From Acidobacteriota bacterium (lineage in GTDB: Bacteria > Acidobacteriota > Terriglobia > Bryobacterales > Bryobacteraceae): 64,000 nt of DNA. Shown piece by piece: positions 26,913-39,670 of the stretch (positions within the stretch are counted from its first letter, which is position 1; each line of letters begins with the position of its first letter). Under the pieces are notes generated by a model. It had not been told where the DNA came from. It made no database searches and saw nothing but the letters and a program-made list of their open reading frames with translations. A program made the position numbers and the translations under genes. Where the stretch lies: the NCBI GenBank assembly GCA_029776225.1, contig JAKOTR010000022.1:248001-312000 (forward strand), given 5' to 3'.

Positions 26913-28022
26913 CTACCGGTCCACTTCTCCAAGCACGATGTCGATGGTGCCGATAATCGCGACCAGGTCCGCCACCAGCGCGCCCCGCGCCATCTTGTCC
27001 AACGCCTGCAAATTCACGAAGGAAGGGGGCCGCACCCGCACCCGGTATGGTTGCGTGGAACCATCGCTCACGATGTAGTACCCCAGTTCTCCCTTAGGCG
27101 CCTCGATGGAAACGTAAACCTCGCCCACCGGCGGCTTGATCACCTTGGGCACTTTGCCCATAATCGGCCCGTCGGGAATCCTGTCGACCGCCTGGCGGAT
27201 GATGCGGACCGACTGCCGCATCTCCTCGAGGCGCACGATATACCGGTCAAACGTATCGCCGTTCTGGCCGACCGGAATTTCGAAATCGTACTGCTCGTAG
27301 CCTGAGTAGGGTTGCGCTTTGCGCAGATCCCATTTGACTCCGGCTGCCCGCAGCATCGGGCCGGTCACGCCGTACTGCTTGCACTCCTCAGCGGTCAGAA
27401 TGCCGACGCCTTTCAGGCGGCCCACCCAGATGCGGTTGCCGGTCAGCAGTTGTTCGTACTCGTCGATCTTCGGCAGGATGGTATCGCAGACCGCCCGGAC
27501 CTCGTCTTCGAAGCCCTCGTACAGCTCGTATTGCAGCCCGCCGATGCGGAACGCGTGAGTCGTGAGCCGCGCCCCGCAATACTTCTCATAAATATTGAGG
27601 ATGTCCTCGCGCTCGCGGAAGGTGTAAAAGAGCGGGGTAAGCGCTCCGACGTCGAGCGCGTGGGTGCCGAGCCAGACCAAATGGCTGGCAATCCGGTTCA
27701 ACTCGGTGAGGATCACGCGCACGGCCTGGGCGCGTGGCGGGACCTCGACGCCGATCAGCTTCTCCACCGCCAAGCAATAGCCCAGACCGTTGGAGACCGA
27801 CGCCACGTAGTCCATCCGGTCCACGTACGGCGCGAACTGCTGATAGGTGCGGTTCTCCCCGATCTTCTCGACGCCCCGGTGCAGGTATCCGATCACGCAC
27901 TCCGTGCCGATCACCCGCTCCCCGTCGAGTTTTACGATCACCCGCAGCACACCATGGGTCGAGGGATGCTGCGGGCCCATATTCAAGACCAGCTCGGTGG
28001 AATCCAGGAAGGTGTCCGCCAT
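26913..28022 (-). CDS. nuoD: NADH-quinone oxidoreductase subunit D
   Basis: NuoD is the 49-kDa-type subunit that lines the quinone-binding cavity. The 369-residue protein contains [13 protein letters not shown], the quinone-site His motif, [18 protein letters not shown], the Tyr-containing [15 protein letters not shown] segment and the C-terminal SPSF-like region ([17 protein letters not shown]). NuoC and NuoD are separate genes here, not a fusion. It starts 4 bases after nuoC. Confidence 0.98.
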   Translation of the reverse strand: MADTFLDSTELVLNMGPQHPSTHGVLRVIVKLDGERVIGTECVIGYLHRGVEKIGENRTYQQFAPYVDRMDYVASVSNGLGYCLAVEKLIGVEVPPRAQAVRVILTELNRIASHLVWLGTHALDVGALTPLFYTFREREDILNIYEKYCGARLTTHAFRIGGLQYELYEGFEDEVRAVCDTILPKIDEYEQLLTGNRIWVGRLKGVGILTAEECKQYGVTGPMLRAAGVKWDLRKAQPYSGYEQYDFEIPVGQNGDTFDRYIVRLEEMRQSVRIIRQAVDRIPDGPIMGKVPKVIKPPVGEVYVSIEAPKGELGYYIVSDGSTQPYRVRVRPPSFVNLQALDKMARGALVADLVAIIGTIDIVLGEVDR

Positions 28023-28026
28023 AGGG

Positions 28027-28632
28027 TTACTGTCCGCTCTCGATTCCCAGGTTCTCCTTCACCCACCGGGTGTCCTGCTCGGTGATGGCGTGATCCTTGC
28101 GCAGCGGGTAACCCTCCCATTCCTCTGGCATCAGGATGCGGCGCAGGTCCGGGTGGCCGGCGAACTCGATACCGAACATGTCGAAGACCTCGCGCTCCAG
28201 CCAGTTCGCCGTGAGATGCACGCTTGTCGCCGACTGCGGCTTGTAGCCTTCGGGGATGCGGGTCTTCACGCGGATGCGCTCGTTCCGCGCAAAGCTGTAC
28301 AGGATATAGACCAGCTCGAAGCGCTCGGGTTGCTTCGGGTAGTCCACCGCGGTCACGTCAACCAGGTAGTCGAAGTCCGCTTCCAGCTTCAGGAACTCGA
28401 GTATCGGAACAACGGCATCGGGCCGCGCAATTAAGAAGTTTTGACCCAGATAGGTGGAGAATTCGGAGATCTGATCCCCGAATTGCTGCTTGAGCATCCC
28501 GGTGATATCACTTTCCCAGGGGGTGACGGCCATCGCAGCCGGCGCCTTAGGGGCGGCAGGCGAAGCAGGCTTGCCTCCGGGCGGCGCCGCGCGCTGCACA
28601 GGCTTACCGTCCGCTTTTTGCTCTTCAGGCAT
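28027..28632 (-). CDS. nuoC: NADH-quinone oxidoreductase subunit C
   Basis: The start at ATG 28632 gives 201 residues. After a Lys/Pro/Ala-rich N-terminal tail (about residues 1-45) comes the 30-kDa subunit domain: [39 protein letters not shown], then [20 protein letters not shown] and [17 protein letters not shown], the family signature. It is the first gene of this nuo cluster; nuoA and nuoB are not upstream. A probable promoter (TTGAAA, 18 bases, TACGGT) lies just upstream, with GGAG as ribosome site. Confidence 0.96.
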   Translation of the reverse strand: MPEEQKADGKPVQRAAPPGGKPASPAAPKAPAAMAVTPWESDITGMLKQQFGDQISEFSTYLGQNFLIARPDAVVPILEFLKLEADFDYLVDVTAVDYPKQPERFELVYILYSFARNERIRVKTRIPEGYKPQSATSVHLTANWLEREVFDMFGIEFAGHPDLRRILMPEEWEGYPLRKDHAITEQDTRWVKENLGIESGQ

Positions 28633-28726
28633 TTGCACTCCGGAATTGCTCGAAGACCTTTCACCGTAACACAGCAATTGCCGAGTTTTCAAATGGTGCA
28701 AGGCAGAGTAGGTGTTGAAAAATCAC

Positions 28727-30451
28727 TCATTTCCAGGTGGAATCTCCTGCGCCGCCGGGTACGCCCATCGGCACTTGCGCCGGCGGGAAATACCAGAGCA
28801 GGAAGGAGCTTCCCACCCGCTCGCGCGGCTTGATGGGGATGGAGTCGGGCCACGGCGTGAGCTCCAGATACGACTTCAGCAAACCCATCCGGGCAACCTT
28901 CCAGACCGAAATGCTCACAACGTTCCAGCCGGGCGAGGGAGTTGTCGGGTCCGCGGGCAGCATCCGCGGGAGACCGTGCTCCCTCTCGAACTCCGCCCAG
29001 ACAAATGGCACAAAGGTAATTTCCTGTGCCCCGAGTTCGCGCAACCGGCGCAAGAGCCGCTTCATGTCCTGTCCCCAGTCCAGATCGGAGTCGGCCAGGA
29101 TCTTTTCCGGCTCGCTTCCCGCAAGGGTATTGAAGTGAGGAAGGTAGTCCGGATGAGCGAGGGCCGAACCGGCGACCAGCCAGAGAGTGAGCTAGCCCGC
29201 GGCCGCCTTCGCCCAGGCTGCCCTGCGCGCGAGGTCCAGCAGATACGCGAGCCCGCCGGCGGCAACGATCGCAAACCCGATGTATACCGGCAGGATGTGG
29301 CGCACGCCGATGTTGATGCGGCTGAACAGGCCCACAAGCAGAATGCCGGCCGGGAATGCGAGGGCGGGAAACCAGAGTCCGGCGAGTTTCTTCCGCGCGC
29401 AGGCTACGATGCCGGCGAACAGCAGCGCATGGAAAGCCAGCGGCGTCTTCACGGCAAGAACCACGGGATAGTAATACCAGAAGCCCGACTCGCTGCGCTC
29501 TCCCAACAGGTACGTCACGTGGCCTTCCTTATTGTGGTTGATTACCTCTTGGATTCCGGCGAATAGCTCCGGGGCCGGCACGCGGGCGCCCACGAACGAC
29601 GAGTAGGCGAAGGAAAATCGGTAGCCCGCCCAGATCACCAGCGCCGCAACCACAACAGCGACCGCAAGACCACGTGTGTACGGGAACCAGTTGGCCGCCA
29701 GCGCGCGGAGCCGCTGCCGGAGAGTGGCCCTGTGGATTGCGAAATAACACACCAGCGACGCCGCGGCGCAAACGGGAAAGAACGCCAGAAACGAGAGCTT
29801 GGAAAGCGCGGCGAGCGCGGCGGTGACCCCGAACACCACGCTCCGCTTGAGGCTGGGGCGTTCCGCCCATAGGAGCGCGGAGAGGAAAGCCGCTCCCAGA
29901 AACGCCGTCAGGGCCATGTCGGTCGTGGACAAGCCGGCGTGCGCCAATACCGGCGGCAAAGACGTGAACAGCAGCACCGCCATCACTGCAACCGGCGGCC
30001 CGAACGCCCAGTTTGCCCAGACGTACACCGTCACCGACGCGACGATAAAGAACGGCAGAATGCCAGCACGCGAGGCCGCCAGGTTGCGGTCGTAACGCCC
30101 GCCGCTGTAAAGGATGCCGGTCCCCTCGTGTTGTGCTTCTTTTCCCTGCGACCGGATCCCGAGCAGGCACGGCCCGACCGCGCTCATCACGCGCGCCAGA
30201 GGCGGGTGCTGCGCTTCGTAGCGGTAGACTCCCTTATCCAGCCACTCCATTCCGGCCGCAATGTGTACCGGCTCGTCCACCGTGTGGTTGAAAACGGTAT
30301 ACGTCGCGGCGATCCAGATGCAGGCGATGGCGATCAGCGCCGCGGTGATGCTCCTCGGATGCCGCTTAAGCCACAGCTCGAATGGCCAGGGAGTCCGGCC
30401 GGCTTCGGCTTTGCTCGCGACAGGCCTGGTCTTCGGGCGCTTTCTCGACAT
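28727..30451 (-). pseudogene. GT-C (PMT_2-like) membrane glycosyltransferase, split by an in-frame TAG
   Basis: From ATG 30451 an open frame of 419 codons encodes a membrane protein of the PMT_2/GT-C type: NHTVDEPVHIAAGMEWL in the first loop, AQHPPLARVMSA, and about 11 helices. It stops at TAG 29194-29192. Reading on in the same frame, 154 further codons continue the family to the stop at 28727, with HPDYLPHFNTLAG, then ILADSDLDWGQDMKRLL, a block that normally follows the last helix in these enzymes. The stop falls inside the last helix, and no frameshift is needed. This is a recent nonsense mutation, a readthrough site or a sequencing error. The truncated protein could still be stable. Confidence 0.75.
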
Positions 30452-30452
30452 C

Positions 30453-30470
30453 GAACGTTCAAGAACGTTC
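30453..30470. repeat. Paired 8-bp palindromes (GAACGTTC) at a gene start
   Basis: GAACGTTC occurs twice (30453-30460 and 30463-30470), separated by AA. Each copy is itself a palindrome, and the pair ends 2 bases before the ATG (30451) of the interrupted glycosyltransferase gene. The arrangement suits a dimeric operator close to the transcription start. The spacing does not fit the GAAC-N4-GTTC LexA box of Gram-positive bacteria. Confidence 0.45.
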
Positions 30471-30479
30471 AGAGTAGCA

Positions 30480-31151
30480 TTAGCGTTTTCGGAAAGGGAG
30501 CCAGAGCAGCCAGAAAAGCGCGATGGCGATCGCCTGCGATGCCACGAGGTACCACGGCCACGGGCCGAGGTAGTCCAGAAGCGAAGCTCGGGCCGGTTTG
30601 CGGCAGAGATACATGTAATTCGTGCCGAAAGCGGTGTTGAACGCCCCCACCGCCAGAGCCCACAGGTTGGCCGCGGCAAAAGCCCTCCACATGCTGCCTG
30701 GGCGTGGCCGCGCCAGGCCTCCCAGCAGGAGCGTGAGCACCGCCACGACTACGCCGCCGTGCTCCAGGAAGAAATAGGCGCTGGGATAGGACGCAAGCGG
30801 CGCCCAGAGGTCCGGTGTCAGCACCGCCATGGCGGCGGTGGTCAGCCCCGCGTAGTAGGCCACCTCGAACGCGAAAAGGGAATGCGCAAGCAACGCGATA
30901 ATGGTGAGCCAGATTACCAGGTCGGAGAGCTGGAGCGGCAGTCCATCCGGGAACCGGAACCCCTCCGTGCGGAGGCGATACGCCCACCACACGCCCTCGT
31001 TCACCAAAAGGAAAACGCCCAGGCCCAGCTTGATTTTTCGGGCCGCTTCGGGGCCGGTGCGCGCCCATCGCGCGAGCCCGGCGGGGGCCGCCGCTATCGC
31101 CGCCAGAATCGCCAGGTGCGCCGGACCGAATAGCTGGAACTCCGCCGCCAC
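30480..31151 (-). CDS. YwaF/TIGR02206 family integral membrane protein
   Basis: This 223-residue protein starts at GTG 31151 and has about seven hydrophobic helices. It shows the YwaF/TMEM164-like pattern: FQLFGPAHLAILAAIA at the N-terminus, GLPLQLSDLVIWLTIIALL, EVAYYAGLTTAAMAVLTPDL, SYPSAYFFLEHGGVV, and the C-terminal GTNYMYLCRKPARASLLDYL, GPWPWYL. The family has no firmly established role in bacteria. It ends 29 bases before the interrupted GT-C gene on the same strand and could be transcribed with it. Confidence 0.8.
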   Translation of the reverse strand: MAAEFQLFGPAHLAILAAIAAAPAGLARWARTGPEAARKIKLGLGVFLLVNEGVWWAYRLRTEGFRFPDGLPLQLSDLVIWLTIIALLAHSLFAFEVAYYAGLTTAAMAVLTPDLWAPLASYPSAYFFLEHGGVVVAVLTLLLGGLARPRPGSMWRAFAAANLWALAVGAFNTAFGTNYMYLCRKPARASLLDYLGPWPWYLVASQAIAIALFWLLWLPFRKR

Positions 31152-31268
31152 TCACTGCAAAGTTAACACTCTCTCGAAATGAAAACTTCGTATCAGCGCC
31201 GCTAGAAAGAACAGCGGGCCGCTTTCGTCGAGCGATGCGTCTTTGGAATGAGAGCTCGGTGTCAGCCG

Positions 31269-32099
31269 CTAGAAATGCAGCCCGCCGCTACAGATCAACG
31301 TCTCTCCCGTGACGTAGTCCGAGAGCGGCGAACAGAAGAACAGCACGGCGCCCGCGGCCTCCTCGGGAGTTCCCAGCCGCCCCAGAGGACAGGAGGACTT
31401 CACCGCTTCCAGCAATTGCGGCTGCACGCCCACCCGGATGCGGCGGCCCTTGATCTCGACGCCAGCCTCGGCGCTGGTCAGTGGCTGAATCAGGCGGGTT
31501 TCAATCAAGCCGAATCCCACCGCGTTGACGTTCACGTTGTAACGGCCCCACTCCTTCGCCAGTGTTTTCGTCAGCCCGATCACGCCCGCTTTGGCGGAGG
31601 AGTACCCGCACTGCCCGGGGTTGCCGTCCGTTCCGGCGATCGAGGTGATGTTGACCACCTTGCGCATCACGCGCCGCCCCTCGGCGATTTCACGTTTCGC
31701 GGCCTCGCGGATGTAGGCCGACGCCGCGCGGAGGATCCGGAATGGCGCTACTACGTGTACGTCCAGCATGGCCTGGAACTGCTCGTCCGTGGTTTTCTGG
31801 ATCACGTTGTCCCAGGTGTAACCGGCGTTATTCACGATGATGTCAATGCCGCCGAAAGCGGCCAGGATGGCGTCGACTAACCGCTGCGGAAATTCGGGCG
31901 CGGTGACGTCGCCGGCCAGGCGCTCCGCTTTCCCCCCGCAGGAGCTAACCAGCGATTCGGTTTCGCTCGCCTCCGCGTCGTCCAGGTCGTTGATGAACAC
32001 CGCCGCACCGGCCTCAGCCAGGCGAAGCGCGATTGCGCGCCCGATGCCGCGGCCCGCTCCGGTCACAAGCGCAGCTTTCCCATCCAGAGTGAAGGCCAT
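31269..32099 (-). CDS. Short-chain dehydrogenase/reductase, FabG-like
   Basis: Classical SDR of 276 residues. The cofactor motif is TGAGRGIG (13-20), followed by NNAGYTWDN, and the catalytic triad is Ser153, Tyr166 and Lys170 (ITSIAG; CGYSSAKAGVIGLTK). The C-terminal GRLGTPEEAAGAVLFFCSPL and YVTGETLICSGGLHF fit FabG-type 3-ketoacyl reductases. It is about 25 residues longer than typical FabG, with an insert around 130-146 (REIAEGRRVMR). No fatty-acid genes lie next to it, so the substrate is uncertain. It is 51 bases downstream of ligA. Confidence 0.88.
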   Translation of the reverse strand: MAFTLDGKAALVTGAGRGIGRAIALRLAEAGAAVFINDLDDAEASETESLVSSCGGKAERLAGDVTAPEFPQRLVDAILAAFGGIDIIVNNAGYTWDNVIQKTTDEQFQAMLDVHVVAPFRILRAASAYIREAAKREIAEGRRVMRKVVNITSIAGTDGNPGQCGYSSAKAGVIGLTKTLAKEWGRYNVNVNAVGFGLIETRLIQPLTSAEAGVEIKGRRIRVGVQPQLLEAVKSSCPLGRLGTPEEAAGAVLFFCSPLSDYVTGETLICSGGLHF

Positions 32100-32150
32100 G
32101 ATTTCGAGGTTAACTCGCCGCGGGTTACGATGCCGGCTTGCCGGCGCGGC

Positions 32151-35100
<2,950 letters not shown>

Positions 35101-36081
35101 ATGGATCCGCTCACACATACTCTGACCGGTCTTACGGTGAGCAGGGCGGGACTGAACCGCTGGAGCGCGCACGCCACGCCGCTCCTGCTACTGGCCGCGA
35201 ACGCGCCCGATTGCGATGTCGTGTCATGGGCATGGGGCACGACGGCGTACCTCAACTACCACCGCCACATTACGCATTCGCTCGTGGCCATTCCCTTTCT
35301 GGCCGTCTTGCCGGTCCTCATCGTGCGGATGTTCGCCCGCAAGCAGTTCAACTGGAAGCGGGCCTACGTGGTGTCGTTGATCGGTGTGGCAACGCATCCG
35401 TTCCTGGACTGGTTGAATGTCTACGGCGTCCGCTGGTTCCTGCCGTTCTCGGGGGAATGGGTGCGTCTGGACACCACCTACATCGTCGATCTCTGGATCT
35501 GGGCGGTTCTGCTGCTGGCCGCGGCGGCGCCGGCGTTGAGCGGGCTGGTCAGCTCGGAAATCGGCGCGCGCTCCGGCGGCGGGCGGGGAATTGCAATTTT
35601 CGCTCTCTTCTTCCTGGTTGCTTACTCGGGCGGGCGCTATATCCTGCACCAGCGCGCGGTGGCCATCCTCGATTCGCGCATCTACGACGGGCGCGCCGCC
35701 GTGCGCGTGGCCGCCTTCCCCAGGCCGGCGAATCCGTTCGCCTGGACCGGTTTGGTAGAAACCGCCACGTGGTACTCTTTCTACGACCTGAATTTGCTGG
35801 GCGATTTCGATCCCGCGGCGGGCAGGAAATTCTACAAGACCGAACCCAACCCGGCCGAGGTGGCGGCGGCCGAGGCCGCGAAACGCACCGAAACGTTTCG
35901 CGCTTTCCTGAATTTTTCTCAATTCCCCTTCTGGCGCTTCACCGCCGTCGACGAACCGGAGGCGGCGACGCGCGTCGAAGTGATGGACCTGCGCTTCGGC
36001 GACCCCGCCAATCCCCGCTTCGTGGCTTCGGCAATCGTCACCGAGGATGGCCGAGTCGAGCGCGCCGCCTTCTCATTCTGA
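35101..36081 (+). CDS. DUF457/YdjM-like membrane-bound metal-dependent hydrolase
   Basis: The 326-residue protein begins right after the lipid-kinase stop. It has the YdjM/YbcI/DUF457 pattern: MDPLTHTLTGLTVSRAG with two metal-ligand-type His, NAPDCDVV, YHRHITHSLVAIPFLAV, then ATHPFLDWLNVYGVRWFLPF. Several helices follow and then a soluble C-terminal portion (about 190-326). In E. coli LexA-regulated YdjM is a membrane protein of unknown activity; these His/Asp groups suggest phospholipase-like metal hydrolysis. The coupling to a lipid kinase suggests a shared role in lipid metabolism, which is inference. Confidence 0.82.
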   Translation: MDPLTHTLTGLTVSRAGLNRWSAHATPLLLLAANAPDCDVVSWAWGTTAYLNYHRHITHSLVAIPFLAVLPVLIVRMFARKQFNWKRAYVVSLIGVATHPFLDWLNVYGVRWFLPFSGEWVRLDTTYIVDLWIWAVLLLAAAAPALSGLVSSEIGARSGGGRGIAIFALFFLVAYSGGRYILHQRAVAILDSRIYDGRAAVRVAAFPRPANPFAWTGLVETATWYSFYDLNLLGDFDPAAGRKFYKTEPNPAEVAAAEAAKRTETFRAFLNFSQFPFWRFTAVDEPEAATRVEVMDLRFGDPANPRFVASAIVTEDGRVERAAFSF

Positions 36082-36099
36082 TATCGCCAACGGGGCGTG

Positions 36100-37569
36100 T
36101 CACTTGGTTCCCAAAAAATGCTTCACCAGTTCCTCGGCGCCGCCCAGCGCCCGTGCCAGGGATGCTTTTGCCAAATTGTACTGGTGGAGGCTGGCGATAT
36201 AGTTCTCGTTTGCGGTAGCCACGGCTTCCTGCGCCTGCACCACCTCGATATTGGTGGTCACACCTGCTGAAAAGCGGTTTTCCGCATGGGTGAGTTGCCT
36301 TGCGGCGAGCTGGACGGAGCTTTTCGCCACCGCTACCTGATCGCCCGCTGCCGCCAGATCCAGGAAGGCCGCCCTCACCTGGTAATCGATGGCCGCCCGC
36401 AGGTCTTCGGCTTCCGCCCTCCTCTGCGCCAGCAGCGCTTCGGCTTCCAGCACCGTGGCGCTGATGCGGCCGCCGTCGAACACCGGAACCGTCAGGGTGC
36501 CGGAAATCGCAAACGTACCGTGGGATTGCGTTGGGCGGCGCCCGAGCGCGCCGTAATCGGCGTCGAACGTGATGGCCGGATAGCGCTGCGCCCGCGCCGC
36601 CTTGCTGGACAACTCCGCCGAGTTCACCGCCACCAGCGCGCTCTGGTAGTCCGCGCGCCGGCTGTACGCCTGCGCCAGCGCCTCCTCCAGGCTCATGACC
36701 GGCGGCGGCGTTTCCGGCAGCTTCTCCGCAAGCCGGAATTCCTGCCCGGAGGCCAGACCGATCGCCCTGGCCAGCTCCAGCTTCCGCTTTGCGAACTCGT
36801 TCCGGTAGAAAATTACGCGCTGCTGCTCGGCCTGCATCTGCACCTGCGCGCGGAGCACATCGATTCCCGCCACCATGCCCGCCGCTTTCAGACTCTCCGC
36901 ACGCTCGTACAGAGCCAGGGCGGTTTCATACTGCGACTCCGCCGCAGCGGCCCTCGCCTCCCCGGCCACTGCTTGCAGATACAGCCCCACGACCGTGAGC
37001 ACCACGATGTCGCGCGCATCCTGGTAGGAGAGCCTCGCCGCCCGCAACCCCGCTGAAGCCGCCCTGTTCTGGTACAGGGCTGTGAAGTCCAGAACCGGCT
37101 GGGTCACATATCCCCGCAAGTCGGAAACGCTAAACGGGCCAACGATGGTCCTCAGGCCGGGTATCTGACCCGAAAACCCGAGCGCTTGCAGGTTGATTTG
37201 CTGGAGCGTCTCGGCGGCCTGAACCGTGAAGCTTGGCAGCAATCCGGCGCGGGCAAACCGCCGCTCGGCCTCGGCGAGGCGGGTGGATTCCAGGTTCAGC
37301 ACCAGGCCAAGATTGCGGCGCAGCCCGCGGTCAATGGCTTCGGATAGCGAGAGTTTGATCACTCCCGGTGTGGGCGTGCTGAAGGGCACGCTGCCCGCGT
37401 ACGGGCTCCCGCTCGGAGCGGCCGGTTGCGGCGCCTGCGGCGCCGGTGGGCTGGCCTGGCGCGGCAGTTCCGGAGGCGCCGCCCAGGGAAACCGGGCCTG
37501 CGCGAACGCCGTCCCCGGGAAAGCAGACCAGACCACTGCTGCTGAAATGAGAATGCCCAGAAGTGTCAT
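36100..37569 (-). CDS. TolC-family outer-membrane efflux protein
   Basis: TolC-type proteins form trimeric channels for type I secretion or efflux. The 489-residue protein has a signal peptide (ending AFA-Q), a proline-rich linker (about residues 25-60) and then two outer-membrane efflux repeats: [20 protein letters not shown] and, in the second half, [20 protein letters not shown] with INYQVR-like and [18 protein letters not shown] blocks. No membrane-fusion or inner-membrane pump gene lies next to it, so its partner is elsewhere. It is convergent with the DUF457 gene. Confidence 0.9.
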   Translation of the reverse strand: MTLLGILISAAVVWSAFPGTAFAQARFPWAAPPELPRQASPPAPQAPQPAAPSGSPYAGSVPFSTPTPGVIKLSLSEAIDRGLRRNLGLVLNLESTRLAEAERRFARAGLLPSFTVQAAETLQQINLQALGFSGQIPGLRTIVGPFSVSDLRGYVTQPVLDFTALYQNRAASAGLRAARLSYQDARDIVVLTVVGLYLQAVAGEARAAAAESQYETALALYERAESLKAAGMVAGIDVLRAQVQMQAEQQRVIFYRNEFAKRKLELARAIGLASGQEFRLAEKLPETPPPVMSLEEALAQAYSRRADYQSALVAVNSAELSSKAARAQRYPAITFDADYGALGRRPTQSHGTFAISGTLTVPVFDGGRISATVLEAEALLAQRRAEAEDLRAAIDYQVRAAFLDLAAAGDQVAVAKSSVQLAARQLTHAENRFSAGVTTNIEVVQAQEAVATANENYIASLHQYNLAKASLARALGGAEELVKHFLGTK

Positions 37570-37724
37570 GAGGACGGAATTCCCCGCCCCGGAACCCCGA
37601 ATACCTCCATCTTACCTCAGGGCGCAAAAAAGCCATTTCTTCGGCGCTGCGGCTGGAGGAAGGGGAAGCGGCCCGGTTCCGTTAGCCGGAAAAATCCAGC
37701 AGCGCTGGACTTAAACCTGTCTGT

Positions 37725-37730
37725 TACAAT
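37725..37730 (+). promoter_or_regulatory. -10 box (TACAAT) of tatA
   Basis: TACAAT ends 25 bases before ATG 37756. Unlike many genes in this window, tatA has a normal leader with a strong Shine-Dalgarno AAAGGAGG (37743-37750). Confidence 0.5.
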
Positions 37731-37755
37731 GGTTGGGTTAGCAAAGGAGGCCGCC

Positions 37756-37929
37756 ATGTTGAGGTCTATTGGCATGCCGGAGCTTTTGATCATTTTGGGG
37801 GTCGCCGTTCTCCTGTTCGGCGGTAAAAAGATTCCTGAAGTGGCGAAAGGCTTAGGCGAAGGAATTCGCAACTTCAAGACTGCCTTGAAGGGCGAGGAGA
37901 AGGCCGAAGAAGAGAAGAAGCAGGCATAA
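37756..37929 (+). CDS. tatA: Sec-independent protein translocase subunit TatA
   Basis: TatA forms the oligomer that moves folded proteins across the inner membrane. The start at ATG 37756 is fixed by AAAGGAGG five bases upstream and leaves 57 residues: a short N-terminal hydrophobic helix ([17 protein letters not shown]), the FGG-KKIPE hinge, an amphipathic helix ([18 protein letters not shown]) and an acidic/basic tail rich in Glu and Lys. tatB and tatC are not adjacent. The window has four Tat-type substrates: two dehydrogenases and two epimerases. Confidence 0.95.
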   Translation: MLRSIGMPELLIILGVAVLLFGGKKIPEVAKGLGEGIRNFKTALKGEEKAEEEKKQA

Positions 37930-37984
37930 CGGCTTCCTTGCACTGCTCGCAAGCTGAGCAGGCAAACTCGGCATCAAAAAATCA

Positions 37985-38015
37985 AAAACCCCGCGAGGCT
38001 CGCTCGCGGGGTTTT
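37985..38015. terminator. Bidirectional Rho-independent terminator between tatA and HU
   Basis: A 13-bp perfect stem (AAAACCCCGCGAG / CTCGCGGGGTTTT) with a 5-base loop gives T-runs on both strands. It lies between the convergent tatA (ends 37929) and HU (ends 38044) genes. Confidence 0.88.
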
Positions 38016-38043
38016 CATTTCCGCCCTCACCAGGCGTGAACCG

Positions 38044-38349
38044 TTACTTCCTCTTCGGCGGAACGATCGCGTCCTTCACGGATTTCGCGACACGGAACTT
38101 CACGACCTTCTTGGCGGGGATTTTGATGGTCTCGCCGGTCGCCGGATTGCGGCCAGTGCGCGCCTTGCGCTCCACCCGGACCAACCGTCCAATACCCGGA
38201 AGCACGAACACGCCGTTTTTCTTCGTCTCACGGATGGCGATATCCGCGTAGCACTGGAGGAACTCCTTGGCGACCTTGTTGCTTACTTCGCAGTGGGCGG
38301 CGAGTTCCCTCACCAGTTGCGTTTGCGTCATGCGTTTGACCTCAGCCAT
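38044..38349 (-). CDS. HU-family DNA-binding protein
   Basis: HU/IHF-type proteins bend DNA and compact the nucleoid. The true start is ATG 38349, giving 101 residues; the longer upstream frame is not coding. Family features are KRMTQTQLVRELAAHCEVSN at the N-terminus, VFVLPGIGRLVRVERKARTG, and the minor-groove arm RNPATGETIKIPAKKVVKFR with its Asn-Pro tip. The tail PPKRK is basic. GGGAGG lies upstream. A 12-bp inverted repeat is found in the leader region (38405-38437). Confidence 0.93.
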   Translation of the reverse strand: MAEVKRMTQTQLVRELAAHCEVSNKVAKEFLQCYADIAIRETKKNGVFVLPGIGRLVRVERKARTGRNPATGETIKIPAKKVVKFRVAKSVKDAIVPPKRK

Positions 38350-38404
38350 AGAACGTTTCGAAATCCTCCCAAATTTGACTCTTAGAACAGGGCTTCTCGC
38401 TGCC

Positions 38405-38437
38405 GGAAGCGCGGAAACATTGCTGTTCCGCGCTTCC
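38405..38437. repeat. Perfect 12-bp inverted repeat upstream of HU gene
   Basis: The arms GGAAGCGCGGAA (38405-38416) and TTCCGCGCTTCC (38426-38437) are fully complementary, with a 9-base spacer. It lies 56 bases upstream of the HU start and could be an operator or a leader hairpin. No T-run follows, so it is not a terminator. The recA2 terminator is separate, at 38500-38525. Confidence 0.6.
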
Positions 38438-38499
38438 AACACGATCAAGTCAAATTGATGATAAGGAAATGCGCGGCTGTTGTAAAGCGGAATGTGTTC

Positions 38500-38525
38500 A
38501 AAAAGCCCCGTTTTTTGGGCTTTTT
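38500..38525 (-). terminator. Rho-independent terminator after the recA pair
   Basis: The stem AAAAAGCCC / GGGCTTTTT encloses an 8-base loop and supplies T-runs. On the minus strand it lies 53 bases after the recA2 stop (38579), so the tandem recA unit ends here. Confidence 0.8.
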
Positions 38526-38578
38526 TTGCACTGGCCGCCTCCGGAAGCCCTGAATACAAGGGCTCCCGCGTCCGGCTC

Positions 38579-39595
38579 TCAGCAGACCGCGGCGGCGCCG
38601 GAAGACGCCAGTCCCAGTGCCAGCCGCAGCTCCATTTCCAAACGCTCGCGCAGTTCGGCTTGGGTCTCCAGGAACCGCCGCGCTGCTTCTCGCCCCTGCC
38701 CCATCCGCTCACCCCGAAAGCTGAACCAGGATCCGCTCTTCTCCACCAATCCCTGAGCGACTCCCAAGTCCAGCAGGTCCGCTTCTCGCGAGATCCCCTG
38801 CCCGTGAATGAGGTCCACTTCGGCTTCGCGAAACGGAGCCGCCACCTTGTTCTTCACGATGCGGATGCGGGTACGGCTGCCGATGACGTTGTCGCCGTCT
38901 TTGATGGCCGCGATCCGCCGCACGTCGGCGCGAACCGAAGCGTAGAACTTGAGCGCCCGGCCGCCGGTGGTGGTTTCGGGGTTCCCAAACATGACCCCGA
39001 TCTTTTCCCGGATCTGGTTGAGGAAGATGAGACAGGTGTTGGTGCGGGAAACCGTGCCGGTGAGTTTCCTGAGCGCCTGCGACATCAAGCGGGCCTGCAA
39101 GCCGACGTGGCTGTCGCCCATCTCGCCTTCGAGTTCGGCCTTGGGGACCAGTGCGGCCACCGAGTCCACCACAATCACATCCACCGCGCCCGAGCCGGCC
39201 AGCGCGGCGGTGATTTCCAGCGCCTGCTCGCCGTAATCGGGCTGCGAGACGAGCAGGTTGTCGGTATCGACGCCCAGCCTGCGGGCATACACCGGGTCCA
39301 GCGCGTGCTCGGCATCGATGAACGCCGCCGTCCCGCCCGCCTTCTGGGCTTCCGCCACAACTTGCAGGGCCAGCGTCGTCTTTCCCGAGGATTCCGGTCC
39401 AAAAACCTCGATGACGCGGCCGCGCGGAAAACCGCCCACGCCGAGGGCCGCGTCCACGGAGATCGAACCGCTGGAGATGACCGTAACCGGCAGAACGTTG
39501 CGCGAGCCCAGCCGGAGCACCGAGCCGCTGCCGAACTGCTTTTCGAGGGTGGCGAGAGTCGCGTCAATCGCCCGCCGGCGATCTTTTCCGTCCAT
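38579..39595 (-). CDS. Second RecA paralogue (RecA2), downstream of recA
   Basis: From ATG 39595 this 338-residue protein is a complete RecA. It keeps Walker A (GPESSGKTT), the catalytic-loop region [21 protein letters not shown]1 ([19 protein letters not shown]), the L2 block [21 protein letters not shown] and [14 protein letters not shown] hand alignment gives about three quarters identity to the neighbour at 39671-40756, so it is an old but functional-looking duplicate. It lacks the Pro/Ala-rich tail and the acidic C-terminus of E. coli RecA, ending GAAAVC. The 75-base gap contains no terminator, so both copies are likely on one mRNA. The specific role is unknown. Confidence 0.9.
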   Translation of the reverse strand: MDGKDRRRAIDATLATLEKQFGSGSVLRLGSRNVLPVTVISSGSISVDAALGVGGFPRGRVIEVFGPESSGKTTLALQVVAEAQKAGGTAAFIDAEHALDPVYARRLGVDTDNLLVSQPDYGEQALEITAALAGSGAVDVIVVDSVAALVPKAELEGEMGDSHVGLQARLMSQALRKLTGTVSRTNTCLIFLNQIREKIGVMFGNPETTTGGRALKFYASVRADVRRIAAIKDGDNVIGSRTRIRIVKNKVAAPFREAEVDLIHGQGISREADLLDLGVAQGLVEKSGSWFSFRGERMGQGREAARRFLETQAELRERLEMELRLALGLASSGAAAVC

Positions 39596-39670
39596 GCAAG
39601 TTTGGTGGGAAGAAAGGACGGGAAATCTCACCAAACATCGGGCGTGACCGGCCCTGCCGTTGGTCCGGAG

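Noticed and set aside
30453-30470. LexA box at the GT-C gene
   Set aside because: GAAC and GTTC half-sites are adjacent instead of spaced by four bases, and the gene is not a repair gene.
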